Below, in pieces: positions 17,425 to 25,885 of a stretch of 62,417 nucleotides of DNA (its first letter is position 1; the number at the start of each line of letters is the position of its first letter). The notes below the pieces were generated by a model. That model was not told the origin of the DNA. It worked only from the letters and a program-made list of their open reading frames with translations, and ran no database searches. Source of the stretch: Candidatus Thorarchaeota archaeon (GTDB lineage Archaea; Asgardarchaeota; Thorarchaeia; Thorarchaeales; Thorarchaeaceae); NCBI GenBank assembly GCA_016840855.1, contig JAEORO010000132.1:1-62417 (forward strand). The letters are read 5' to 3'. A program made the position numbers and the translations under genes.

Positions 17425-17820
17425 TTGTCCTCAAAGACTGAAATGTTGAATGAGCTTTTAATAGACTTGAGCCGAGCATCCCAAGGCAATGTAGAAGCAA
17501 GTGCTGTCATCTCAAAATCACAAGGTCTCACTATTTGTTCTCATTATCCTGATGGGACTGATGAAAAGAATGTGCCAGACGAGGATGTGATAGCAGGAAG
17601 ATCCACCCAAATACAAGAAGCTACACGAAAGGTCTTCAAACAACTCAAACGGGGGCCTCTCGTACGTATGCTCATTGAAGGTGAAACTGGTTATGTCATA
17701 ATTTGTGATGCGGGTGATGATGCTATCCTTGCGGTCCTTACAACTAAACGTGCAAATATAGGCTATATGTTTTTCATGATGACTCGAATTGCAAAACGCA
17801 TCGAGAAAGTTCTTGCATAG
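17425..17820 (+). CDS. Roadblock/LC7 domain protein
   Basis: A 131-residue protein with the Roadblock/LC7 layout: helix 1 (MLNELLIDLSRASQGNV), the strand pair SAVISKSQGLTIC, a long helix (STQIQEATRKVFKQLKRGPL), strands (VRMLIEGETGYVIICDAGDD, AILAVLTTK) and a C-terminal helix. Roadblock proteins bind small GTPases and are numerous in Asgard archaea. Translation starts at TTG 17425, about 10 bases after GGGAGG. No small GTPase gene is adjacent. It lies 50 bases after GGGP synthase on the same strand and may be cotranscribed. Confidence 0.82.
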   Translation: MSSKTEMLNELLIDLSRASQGNVEASAVISKSQGLTICSHYPDGTDEKNVPDEDVIAGRSTQIQEATRKVFKQLKRGPLVRMLIEGETGYVIICDAGDDAILAVLTTKRANIGYMFFMMTRIAKRIEKVLA

Positions 17821-17880
17821 CTTGCCTTTCCGTCACTTTTATCTTGGCCGCCTTTGACGAGCCATATAGTTGGTGATTTT

Positions 17881-18810
17881 ATGGCTGATGAAAAGCCTGT
17901 AGAAAAGACAGATGATACGTCAGATGATCCTTGGGACATGTGGCGACGCGCTGGTATAGTCGCTCGTGAAGCATTGGATTTAGCACGACCTATGGTGAAA
18001 CCAGGCACAAAGGTCATTGATATTATTGATACTGTTGAGAACTATATTCGTGAACACTCATCTGGCACGTCATTTCCATGTAATGTGGCTCTAAACAATA
18101 TAGCAGCCCACTACACTTCCCCACTTAATGATGAAACTGTCATTGAGGAAGGGGATCTTGTAACTGTAGATTGTGGGGCTCATGTTGATGGTTGTATCGC
18201 TGATACCGCATTCACAATTGCACTAAATTCAGATCACGAAGCACTTGTCAAAGCTGCGGTTGATGCCACAAATGTGGCGGTTCAGATGATGCGTCCTGGT
18301 GCAAAACTCAATACAATCGGAGCACTGATTGAGGACACTATTCACAGTGCTGGATTTGAGCCAATAAAACAATTATCCGGACACCAACTGAAAGAATATG
18401 AACTTCATGCAGAGAAACAAGTACCTTGTATTTCTGGTAAGGCAGAGGTTCTTGTCGAGGAGGGCGAGGTGTATGCCATTGAAACATTCGCTAGCACAGG
18501 GTCAGGAAATATCACTGATTTGCCACGACCGCTGATATACCAACTTCTTCCAGTTAGAGTCCCAGTACGATTCAAGGGAACCAAGCAGTTCTTGGGCATT
18601 GCGAGGAAAGATTACAAAGAGTTTCCATTTGCTAAAAGATGGCTTGCTGAACAGATGTCTCCTGCGTCGCTTGAGATGGCCATCAAGGAGCTAGAAAAGA
18701 ATGGCGCACTCTTTGGACATCATATTCTAGCTGAAGAAAAGGGTGAATTTGTGTCTCAACATGAGCATACAGTCATCATCACAGAGCGAGGTCACGAGAG
18801 AACAACCTAA
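17881..18810 (+). CDS. map: Methionine aminopeptidase, type 2
   Basis: About 309 residues. It removes the initiator Met from nascent proteins. The five metal ligands of the pita-bread fold can be seen: Asp in VDCGAHVDG, Asp in ADTAFTI, His in SGHQL, Glu in AIETFAS and Glu in QHEHTVII. The roughly 60-residue insert between the His and the C-terminal sheet marks the type 2 (archaeal/eukaryotic) class. The ATG at 17881 follows GGTGAT; an in-frame TTG at 17854 is less likely. The N-terminal 20 residues are acidic. Confidence 0.95.
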   Translation: MADEKPVEKTDDTSDDPWDMWRRAGIVAREALDLARPMVKPGTKVIDIIDTVENYIREHSSGTSFPCNVALNNIAAHYTSPLNDETVIEEGDLVTVDCGAHVDGCIADTAFTIALNSDHEALVKAAVDATNVAVQMMRPGAKLNTIGALIEDTIHSAGFEPIKQLSGHQLKEYELHAEKQVPCISGKAEVLVEEGEVYAIETFASTGSGNITDLPRPLIYQLLPVRVPVRFKGTKQFLGIARKDYKEFPFAKRWLAEQMSPASLEMAIKELEKNGALFGHHILAEEKGEFVSQHEHTVIITERGHERTT

Positions 18811-18881
18811 TTAGACGCTTTTGTGCATGTTCAAACAAGCTTCGTGAAGCGTCGAAACTATCATCGGTTGATTCAGAAACA

Positions 18882-18974
18882 TTAAAAGCTCTTTTTTCAT
18901 TTGGTTTATTGTGGGTTCCGGGAGACTGTCTCTAAAACTATGATGACACAGTGAATTCTGACGGATTTCTCCCG
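18882..18974 (+). promoter_or_regulatory. Promoter and structured 5' leader of the first TFB gene
   Basis: TTAAAAG at 18882-18888 is a plausible TATA element, giving a leader of about 88 bases. In the leader, CGGGAGA (18919-18925) can pair with TCTCCCG (18968-18974). Between the arms are ATGATGA (18940-18946) and CTGA (18958-18961), which resemble boxes C and D of archaeal guide RNAs, spaced 11 bases apart. A full C/D RNA is not present because no C' box follows. Confidence 0.35.
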
Positions 18975-18999
18975 TTCCAACAGCAACGGAGGAGAGACA

Positions 19000-19968
19000 T
19001 TGGACCGTACGCGTGAAACTACTGAGAGAAAGGGTGCTGTTTCCGATGCAAGCGTTGAGCCACTTGTGTGTTCTGAATGTGGTTCGGTATCTGTTGTCGA
19101 GGATGCGACTCGTGGTGAACGTGTCTGTGGTGGATGCGGACTAGTTCTATCGGATCACAGGATTGATACTGGGGCGGAGTGGAGAGCCTTTAGCTCGGAG
19201 GAGAGTGATGCTCGCAGTCGTGTTGGGGCACCGATACGATATACTGTTCACGACAAGGGTCTCTCAACTGTCATTGATTGGAGAGATCGAGACACATCCG
19301 GGAAGAAACTCAGTCCCACCAGACGGTCTGAAATCTATCGATTGAGAAAATGGCAGATACGATCTCGTGTTCATAGTTCAATGGACCGGAACTTAGCTCA
19401 AGCAATGTCGGAACTCGAGCGTCTATCATCTCAATTAGGAATTCCCGGTCCAATTCGTGAATTGGCAGCGTTGTTGTATAGAAAATCCATAATTCAAAAG
19501 CTTGTAAGGGGTCGGTCCATTGAGGCAATGGTCGCAGCAACACTTTATGCTGCATGCAGAATCAGGATGAAACCACGCCCATTGGATGAGGTTGCAGATG
19601 CATCAAGGGTGGATAAGAAGAAGCTCGGTCAATGCTACCGATTGCTCCTACGGAGTCTGTCCATCAAAATACCACTTAGTAATCCTATCGATTACATCTC
19701 CCGTTTTGCTTCACAGCTTGCATTATCAAGCCCCGTACAATTACGGACTGTTGAGATTCTTCAGAGAAGTAGAGATATTGGTCTCACTATAGGGCGGGAC
19801 CCCCTTGGCTTGGCCGCAGCAGCAATCTACGTGGCATCCATCATGCTTGATGAACGCAGGACACAACGTGAGATAGCTGAGGTTGCCCGCGTCACTGAGG
19901 TCACTGTTCGGAATCGATACAAGGAAATCGTAAAGAAACTTGGTATTGATTCGATGACTCTCGGATAG
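19000..19968 (+). CDS. tfb: Transcription initiation factor TFB (TFIIB-like), copy 1
   Basis: A 322-residue TFB that bridges TBP on the TATA box and RNA polymerase. The N-terminal zinc ribbon is CSECGS...CGGCGL (residues 24-48), followed by the B-reader region (EWRAFSSEE) and two cyclin repeats, the second with RTQREIAEVARVTEVTVRNR, the helix-turn-helix that reads the BRE. The TTG start follows GGAGGAGAG. A second TFB lies at 36278-37222; the two share the conserved blocks but differ clearly elsewhere, so they may have different promoter preferences. Confidence 0.96.
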   Translation: MDRTRETTERKGAVSDASVEPLVCSECGSVSVVEDATRGERVCGGCGLVLSDHRIDTGAEWRAFSSEESDARSRVGAPIRYTVHDKGLSTVIDWRDRDTSGKKLSPTRRSEIYRLRKWQIRSRVHSSMDRNLAQAMSELERLSSQLGIPGPIRELAALLYRKSIIQKLVRGRSIEAMVAATLYAACRIRMKPRPLDEVADASRVDKKKLGQCYRLLLRSLSIKIPLSNPIDYISRFASQLALSSPVQLRTVEILQRSRDIGLTIGRDPLGLAAAAIYVASIMLDERRTQREIAEVARVTEVTVRNRYKEIVKKLGIDSMTLG

Positions 19969-20045
19969 TATAGAGAAAACTCTCTATATTGTCTCTGCGC
20001 TCCTGATCAAATCGGATTATTCCTCACAGGACCTACCGGTTGTCG

Positions 20046-20390
20046 TTACCTTCTTCCCGTTACCTGAAACGACCAGTCTACTTGGACCATTTCCTCTGGA
20101 AATCCCAGTTTAGCAAGCACTTCTTGGATAGACCCTCGGTGGTCTCCTTGAAGTTCGATGTGACCGTGCTTTGCAGCACCTCCACATGCAAGCTTGGCTT
20201 TCAGTTTGGTCGACAAATCACTGAGGTCGATGTTCTTATCAAAACCCTCGACGATTGTTGTCAAGCGACCCCATTTTCTTCGTTCAATACTTACAGAAAT
20301 CCTCGCCTCTTCCTGTGCTATTGTTTCGCAAACACATAGGTCTTGAGGCAATCCACAATTCGGGCATATTCCGCCTTCGTCGTCGCTCAC
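20046..20390 (-). CDS. Translation initiation factor SUI1/eIF1 homologue
   Basis: A 114-residue archaeal SUI1/eIF1 protein that helps select the start codon on the small subunit. A small zinc-binding segment (CPNCGLPQDLCVC) precedes the SUI1 core: RRKWGRLTTIVEGFD, then the conserved KLACGGAAKHGHIELQGDHR and EVLAKLGFPEEMVQV. Translation begins with GTG at 20390, with GGAG about 11 bases upstream. It converges on the TFB gene across a 77-base gap. Confidence 0.93.
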   Translation of the reverse strand: MSDDEGGICPNCGLPQDLCVCETIAQEEARISVSIERRKWGRLTTIVEGFDKNIDLSDLSTKLKAKLACGGAAKHGHIELQGDHRGSIQEVLAKLGFPEEMVQVDWSFQVTGRR

Positions 20391-20526
20391 GCAGCATTGT
20401 ACTCCTTAGTTTTGGCAATCCTTTTTTTTGCCTACGAAAGAAGTAACCCTAGCGCCTTAAAAGTGCTATGAGTCTGTGCAAAAATGAAGTTGAGCAACAG
20501 TAAAGAGCCAACTAATACCTTCATGG

Positions 20527-22134
20527 ATGTTGAGAATGTCCGGTCATGTTCTAATCGTTGATGCCCTCAGTGCTGGTACAGGACAACGTACAAGCTCTAG
20601 GGATTCCATTGGTTGCGGCCCACGCGCAGTCGCAGGTTCCTTTGAATCTCATGGAATACCATGCTCAATCCGCAGGGCTGAAGAGATTCTCTCTAAAAGA
20701 GGAATTCTAAAGCGATTCGACCATCTTGCTGTTAGTGCCATGACAATGGACCTAGCCGCTGTAGAAAAGATAGCCAAGTTTTGGAAAACAAGTCGACCCA
20801 GTGGGAGATTTCTTCTTGGCGGACCAATTGCATCAGCGCCTGATATAGTCCTCAAACAGATTCGACCTCATGTCCTTGTGATGGGTGAAGGCGAAGCCAC
20901 GCTCGATGAATTACTGAAGAATGATTTTCTGGTTGAAAAAATCTCACTCACAGACATTCATGGTATCGCTTATCTTGAATCGGACACACCTAGAATCAAT
21001 AAGACACGGAATATCATCCCAGCAAGTGAACTATCAGAGAGGTATCAACCATCAACTGTTAGGATAACGGACTATAATGACTATCAAGCTTGCAAGGTGT
21101 ATGTTGAGGTACTCCGCGGGTGTTCGAATTTCCGGAGACCAAGGTATCCTCTAATTAAAGGAACACAATGTACAGAGTGTGGCAACTGTGATGCTGAAGA
21201 CCCATTAGTACGAATGAACTGTCCTGAAGACATTCCCCCGGGGTGTGGATTTTGTAGTGTTCCTGGTACGTGGGGTCCACCCAGAAGTAAGACTTCGAAC
21301 TCAATTGTTCAAGAAATCAAAGAGTTACTTGATCTCGGAGTGCATAGAATCACTCTCGAAGCCCCATGTTTCTTAGACTATATGCGCGGTAGTGAGCCTT
21401 TGACGGATCCCTGCAATCCACCTGCGAATCTAAAAGCAATTGAAGATCTTCTGGGAAAGCTCAACACGTTACCACAAGTTTCTGCAGGATCTATCCATAT
21501 AGGTATTGAGAACATGAAGGCCTGTCTTTTCACAGATGAAGTCGCTAATACATTGAAGAGATCCCTAATCTCCAGCTCTCCCAATATTGGACTCGAAACT
21601 GGGTCCGAATATCACATGCGGCAAATTGGAAAGTGTGGAAGTCCTGAGGATGTTATTCGAGCAGTTCGTGTCGCCAGAGCCCATGATATGAAACCTTTCG
21701 TGTACTTGATTTATGGACTCCCTGGTGAAACTGCAGAAACAACAGAACAATCAGTCAAGATTCTACGGAAAGTGAGCGAAGCAGGCGCAGAGAGGATCAT
21801 CCTCTATGGTTTTCGACCACTACCCGGGTCCGCATTTGCTGACTATCCCGAGTCCTCATTAAAAGACGATTTTGGTCAAATCTTACGAAGAGAAACTGAG
21901 AAGATAAATCGGAACAAGAAGAACCAGTATGTCGGAAAAATTGTACGAGGGATTGCTGCAGAGCAATCAAAAACGCATCATGGATTCACTATGGTCTACC
22001 CTCTTGAGGAAGGTCCGATGATGACTGTGCCGGGTGGATTCACAACTGGGACTCTATTACACGTGAATGTAACGCGTGTGCTGAGTAGTGGTCTTGTGGA
22101 AGGAAAGGTCGTTGAGAAGGAACAAGAAGATTGA
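20527..22134 (+). CDS. B12-binding-type radical SAM protein with TRAM domain
   Basis: A 535-residue protein. The first 180 residues follow the cobalamin-binding-like fold of this class (FLLGGPIASAPDIV, VMGEGEATLDELL). The radical SAM core follows. The expected CxxxCxxC is split: the first Cys is in EVLRGCSNF and the other two in PPGCGFCSVPG, separated by about 46 residues that contain four more Cys (CTECGNC and NC). The core continues (NIGLETGSE, YLIYGLPGETAETT). The last 70 residues look like a TRAM RNA-binding domain (YVGKIVRGIA...VNVTRVLSSGLVEGKVV). Substrate is unknown; an RNA or protein methylation or thiolation role is possible. Confidence 0.85.
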   Translation: MLRMSGHVLIVDALSAGTGQRTSSRDSIGCGPRAVAGSFESHGIPCSIRRAEEILSKRGILKRFDHLAVSAMTMDLAAVEKIAKFWKTSRPSGRFLLGGPIASAPDIVLKQIRPHVLVMGEGEATLDELLKNDFLVEKISLTDIHGIAYLESDTPRINKTRNIIPASELSERYQPSTVRITDYNDYQACKVYVEVLRGCSNFRRPRYPLIKGTQCTECGNCDAEDPLVRMNCPEDIPPGCGFCSVPGTWGPPRSKTSNSIVQEIKELLDLGVHRITLEAPCFLDYMRGSEPLTDPCNPPANLKAIEDLLGKLNTLPQVSAGSIHIGIENMKACLFTDEVANTLKRSLISSSPNIGLETGSEYHMRQIGKCGSPEDVIRAVRVARAHDMKPFVYLIYGLPGETAETTEQSVKILRKVSEAGAERIILYGFRPLPGSAFADYPESSLKDDFGQILRRETEKINRNKKNQYVGKIVRGIAAEQSKTHHGFTMVYPLEEGPMMTVPGGFTTGTLLHVNVTRVLSSGLVEGKVVEKEQED

Positions 22135-22200
22135 GGGGGTCGTAAGAAAAGCTTCATATGGGCTTCACTTTTCTTTGACGCTATTGGAGTTGAATTTCAT

Positions 22201-22344
22201 TTGGTCTACGTATGCCATAAGTGTCATCGCGAGGTAACTCCCGAAGGTCTGAAGACACTACCAGGTGTGAAATGCCCATACTGTGGTGGTAGAATACTAT
22301 ACAAGATCCGCCCGCCAGTCGTTAAGCGTGTCAAAGGCGTCTAG
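22201..22344 (+). CDS. rpo12: RNA polymerase subunit P (Rpo12)
   Basis: A 47-residue zinc protein starting at TTG 22201: MVYVCHKCHREVTPEGLK, then CPYCGGRILYKIRPP. The CxxC...CxxC zinc ribbon and the GGRILYK-(R/K)-P ending are diagnostic of archaeal Rpo12, homologous to eukaryotic Rpb12. It lies 66 bases after the radical SAM gene on the same strand and converges on the Get3 operon, whose last codon is 19 bases away. Confidence 0.93.
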   Translation: MVYVCHKCHREVTPEGLKTLPGVKCPYCGGRILYKIRPPVVKRVKGV

Positions 22345-22363
22345 ATTTTTCAATCCCCCTGAT

Positions 22364-22468
22364 TCAAGGCTTGTAAATCTGATAGATGACAATAATAAAT
22401 GATGCTAGGAATAGAAAAATCAAAAACGCCGCTGCAGCCTTGATTTTAATTGAACGTTTCATCTTCAT
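22364..22468 (-). CDS. 34-residue single-pass membrane peptide coupled to the Get3 gene
   Basis: The ATG at 22468 overlaps the TGA stop of the Get3-like gene (ATGA, four bases), a signature of translational coupling. The product begins MKMKRSIKIKAAAAFLIFLF and continues LASFIIVIYQIYKP before TGA. It has a basic N-terminal segment of 10 residues and a hydrophobic helix of about 18 residues close to the C-terminus, which is the layout of a tail-anchored protein, the client class of Get3. I recognise no family. Coding reality is supported by the overlap and by the clean hydrophobic segment, not by homology. Confidence 0.6.
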   Translation of the reverse strand: MKMKRSIKIKAAAAFLIFLFLASFIIVIYQIYKP

Positions 22469-23427
22469 TCAACCTCTTCACCAATCAGTATCTTACCTAG
22501 TTTTGTAAGACCTTCAATGCCTCTTATCTCTCCATCGAAAAGCGGAACCTCAGTCAGGTCCATGTCAGAATATAGCTCCCTAATATCATCCAGATTTGAT
22601 TGTTGCATTTCATATCTCTTTGAACAAAAGCTGCAGGACGGATTTGGAGGTACTAGTTGATTAATGATTAGATGAGTTGCAGGAATGTGCCAAGAACCCA
22701 AGCTCGCAAGTAATCTCTGTGTTTCGAAGACAGCCATCGCTTCTGGAATCATGACAACTACAAATTGTGTTGTATCTGGATCCGATAATTCAATTCTTGC
22801 GGCACGGATTTTATCCTTTGTTTGCTGGATCATTTGCCAAGAGCTATCCTCTTGGTCACCACCCCCGAAAAACCCACGAAGTGCCCCCATCATAGAACTC
22901 AGTCGTTGTCTCAGTGTGAGCATCTTCCCAAGCCAACTATCTAAGAGGTCTGGCAGTTCGAGCAGTTTGAGAGTATGCCCTGTTGGAGCTGTATCAAAGA
23001 TAACACGGTCATATGATGAATCTTCTATAAATTCAAGGATCTTCCCAAAAGCCATGGCTTCATCTGATCCTGGAGGCGCCATTCCAGTCATATCGCCCAT
23101 TAGACCTGCTGCCATTTGTGCCTCAGGACCAATATTGCCATCTCCAATCACTTTTTGAAAGTCCTCCATGCCTTTCTCAGTGCTTATCTCCATTCCCCAC
23201 AGATTGTCAAAGCCTTCAATTGGGATAACATCTCCTCCTGACAAGTCTTGGTCAAAACTATCACTGAGACTGTGCGCTGGGTCTGTGGAGAGCACTAGTG
23301 TCCGGAAGCCATGCTGCGCAGAAAGGACCGCCATAGCTCCTGCACTGCTGGTTTTTCCGACTCCACCTTTGCCTCCTGAGAGAATGAACTTTACCGTATC
23401 CTTGTAAATGATATCTCGTAGGGTCAT
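22465..23427 (-). CDS. Get3/ArsA-type ATPase
   Basis: About 320 residues. It has the deviant Walker A SGGKGGVGKTS at residues 17-27, the A-loop STDPAHSLSDSFDQ, switch II region FDTAPTGHTLKLLELP, and a late CSFCSKR with the CxxC seen in Get3, where two subunits share a zinc. The Met/Gly-rich segment AAGLMGDMTGMAPPG lies where Get3 has its client-binding helices. Get3 captures tail-anchored membrane proteins; ArsA drives arsenite export. CxxC plus absence of ars genes favours Get3. The ATG at 23427 places Walker A at the usual position; an in-frame ATG at 23517 would add 30 unusual residues. Confidence 0.9.
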   Translation of the reverse strand: MTLRDIIYKDTVKFILSGGKGGVGKTSSAGAMAVLSAQHGFRTLVLSTDPAHSLSDSFDQDLSGGDVIPIEGFDNLWGMEISTEKGMEDFQKVIGDGNIGPEAQMAAGLMGDMTGMAPPGSDEAMAFGKILEFIEDSSYDRVIFDTAPTGHTLKLLELPDLLDSWLGKMLTLRQRLSSMMGALRGFFGGGDQEDSSWQMIQQTKDKIRAARIELSDPDTTQFVVVMIPEAMAVFETQRLLASLGSWHIPATHLIINQLVPPNPSCSFCSKRYEMQQSNLDDIRELYSDMDLTEVPLFDGEIRGIEGLTKLGKILIGEEVE

Positions 23428-23597
23428 AGACCTGCCTCTATCTGGGGAACCTTCCGCTGAGGTTTTTAAGCCTTCCATAGGCCATAGGTTAAAGAAGCTT
23501 GAAGAATTAACCGTCATGTGCGCTCAATAATCGACACACACACAAGCTTCTTGAATACTATACAGGATTACATTGGATAACCACCGAGGAAAGTTTA

Positions 23598-24314
23598 ATG
23601 TCGTTTCCACAGGTTCGCACCACAGCACTCGAGTTTCCTGCAACAGTCTTGAAACTCTTGGGATTAGAGGTTCCTGAAGGGCTCTTTGCTCCAAATGAAG
23701 AGTTGCTGCGGAAATTTAACCCGAAATCTGTAGTTATCATTATGATAGATAATTTCGGGCTCTTCGAAGCAGTGGTGTACAAACCTGAGGCGCTCATCAA
23801 GAACATGGAGGTATTAGCTCTTCTTGAAACTAATGATCCATATGCAATGTCTCTCATCAAAAGACTTCTGAGAGGCCACAGAACTGACTTTCACCTTGTC
23901 CAGCATGCCAAAAATAATGGAAAAGTAACCCGCGTCATCTGTCGAGAAGAGGATATGGTTCAATTTGATTTTGATCCATCATACACAATTAGACCACGTG
24001 ATGATATGGCTACCTACATTGAAGCAACCAAACACATCTTCAAGAGTGAGCTTCTATATCTTCATTTCCTAGACTTTGAGAGCCTCTACGCGCAGTATGG
24101 CCATCGGACGCCTCCAAAAACGTTGCTTGAAAAGATTGTACGACGAACTGACAATTGGATCAAGGTGCTTCTTAAACAAGCTCGAATAGGAACACTGTTT
24201 ATTGTAGTTGGCAACCATGGGCGGCATCCTATTCCCCTTGATTATGATGGAAAGCTTGCAGAATGGCGGAAGGCCAATTCCCCAATAGCTATGATGTTTC
24301 AGAAGCGAGCCTGA
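23598..24314 (+). CDS. Uncharacterised protein, alkaline-phosphatase-superfamily-like core
   Basis: A 238-residue protein I cannot name. Segments resemble the alkaline phosphatase/phosphodiesterase fold: VVIIMIDNFGLFEAV (strand then metal-binding Asp), LLYLHFLDFESLYAQYGHRT (second metal region) and TLFIVVGNHGRHP, where the usual D-H pair would be. If the fold is right, the canonical SDHG is altered to GNHG, so activity is uncertain. The ATG follows GAGGAAAG. It diverges from the Get3 gene and converges on uppP. Confidence 0.65.
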   Translation: MSFPQVRTTALEFPATVLKLLGLEVPEGLFAPNEELLRKFNPKSVVIIMIDNFGLFEAVVYKPEALIKNMEVLALLETNDPYAMSLIKRLLRGHRTDFHLVQHAKNNGKVTRVICREEDMVQFDFDPSYTIRPRDDMATYIEATKHIFKSELLYLHFLDFESLYAQYGHRTPPKTLLEKIVRRTDNWIKVLLKQARIGTLFIVVGNHGRHPIPLDYDGKLAEWRKANSPIAMMFQKRA

Positions 24315-24321
24315 TGATCTT

Positions 24322-25122
24322 CTAAAATTGTATCAAAGCAGGAATCCCAAATAAAATCGCCACGACAGCGAGAACCAAACATAGTTTCCAAAAGCTGACT
24401 CTTCTTGCCAATCTTAATAGAAATTCCATCGATGCCAAACCTGTTATGAACACGATTCCTTCAATCACAATGATATCTAATGTTTCAACTCCTGCAGGCA
24501 GCGTGTGTCCTGATATGACTTCCAAGATGAATATTGCTAGAACTGCAGGCACACTCATTAAGAAACTGAACCTCATAGCAGTTTCCTTGTCTATTCTCTG
24601 CATTAGAAGGGCTGAGATTGTAACTCCTGATCTACTCAAACCAGGCAACACAGCAAGTCCCTGAACCAGACCAGTCGTGACCGCTTCCTTATCCTCAACC
24701 TCTAGTTTGGTGTCCACAACTTCTTCTTCTCCTCGTCTTGTTGGAAGATATAGTATAATGGCTGTTACTAGAAGGAATATACCGACAATCACGTTCAAGA
24801 GTTCACCATGTTCTGCTGCTAGACTGTTCCTAAGGAATACATAGATTGGTACTCCAGTGATGGCTGTACTCAATGTTGCAACTAGCAGGAGTTTGAAGAG
24901 TTTCTTATCCTTTAAACTCAATATCTCAAATATGAGCCTTGGATATCTCACTACCACAGCTAGAGCTGTTCCAAGATGAAGCCAAACGATGAGCGCGATT
25001 ATTTCTTCTTGGCTGACGGGTGTGAAGTTATACAAGAACAGGAATACCTGACCTTCGCTACTTATTGGGAGCCATTCAACCAGACCTTGAATGAGCGCAA
25101 CAATGACATGCCAGAGATCCAC
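24322..25122 (-). CDS. uppP: Undecaprenyl-diphosphatase-like protein (UppP/BacA family)
   Basis: A 266-residue integral membrane protein with about seven or eight helices. The two family motifs are present: GLVEWLPISSEGQ near residue 14 and LPGLSRSGVTIS near residue 160. The enzyme removes a phosphate from polyprenyl diphosphates to recycle the lipid carrier; in archaea the substrate would be a dolichyl-type diphosphate used in glycosylation. Translation starts with GTG. A charged loop (RRGEEEVVDTKLEVEDKE) separates the two halves. Confidence 0.92.
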   Translation of the reverse strand: MDLWHVIVALIQGLVEWLPISSEGQVFLFLYNFTPVSQEEIIALIVWLHLGTALAVVVRYPRLIFEILSLKDKKLFKLLLVATLSTAITGVPIYVFLRNSLAAEHGELLNVIVGIFLLVTAIILYLPTRRGEEEVVDTKLEVEDKEAVTTGLVQGLAVLPGLSRSGVTISALLMQRIDKETAMRFSFLMSVPAVLAIFILEVISGHTLPAGVETLDIIVIEGIVFITGLASMEFLLRLARRVSFWKLCLVLAVVAILFGIPALIQF

Positions 25123-25204
25123 TATTCTTTTCTCCTGTTTTGCTCAAGGTCCAGAAGAATTAAAAAGCTACTCTAATCGACTCAGCTCAATAAGGGTGCG
25201 TACA

Positions 25205-25867
25205 ATGGTTCTTGATAATGGACGGTTCATGAGTTCTGAACTAGGAAACATCACACAAATGCTGGATGAGCATTTCCGTGTTGCAGTATCAGCGAACAAG
25301 ATTGTAGTCAACGCAATCACAGATTGGCTCGAAGGAAAGAAGTCTATAGAATCGGAAGAATTGGCAAAAATCACAGATTTGGAGGAAAAAGGTGATGCGG
25401 TGAAGCGCACTATTCTCAATGAACTTGCTAAAGCGAGTTCCCTCATGCAGCGCGAAGACCTTCTCAAACTAGTTTTTTACAATGATAAATCTGTAGATGG
25501 TGCTGAGATTGCATGCTACCACTTGGCGGCAGTCGTTGGTCAATGGACTCCGAACGGTGAATTAAAAGATAATATCAAAGAACTTGGAGAATTGATGAGT
25601 TCTCAACTTTCTGCACAACGGGAAGCAGTTCGATTTTTATCAATAAACATGGAGGAGTCGATGAAACGTGCTGATGAAATCTGTAAACTCGAGAAGCAAA
25701 TAGATGCTGTACAGAGGAAGATAGTATCTTTGTTGTATCCACTTGATATTCCCACTGCAGTAATGCTACGATTTCGGGACTTCATAAACATGCTAGAGGA
25801 TATTGCTAACTTCAGTGAAGACGCAGCACTCGTAATTCGGACACTCTCACTCACGCTCAACAGTTGA
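25205..25867 (+). CDS. DUF47/PhoU-like protein
   Basis: About 220 residues, almost all helical, matching the DUF47 (PhoU-related) family: an early LDEHFRVAVSANKIVVNAI, the ITDLEEKGDAVKRTILNELA helix with an E-x-x-x-D metal-type pattern, and a repeat of it (ADEICKLEKQIDAVQRKIVS). Such proteins often partner phosphate transporters of the PiT family, but no pit gene is adjacent. The ATG at 25205 follows AAGGGTG; upstream in-frame codons overlap uppP and are rejected. ATTAAAAAG near 25159 may be its TATA box. Confidence 0.82.
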   Translation: MVLDNGRFMSSELGNITQMLDEHFRVAVSANKIVVNAITDWLEGKKSIESEELAKITDLEEKGDAVKRTILNELAKASSLMQREDLLKLVFYNDKSVDGAEIACYHLAAVVGQWTPNGELKDNIKELGELMSSQLSAQREAVRFLSINMEESMKRADEICKLEKQIDAVQRKIVSLLYPLDIPTAVMLRFRDFINMLEDIANFSEDAALVIRTLSLTLNS

Positions 25868-25885
25868 TGTAGTCGGTGCAATGAA

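Noticed and set aside
18919-18974. Complete box C/D guide RNA
   Set aside because: A C box and one D-like box are present but no C' or second D box follows at the expected spacing.
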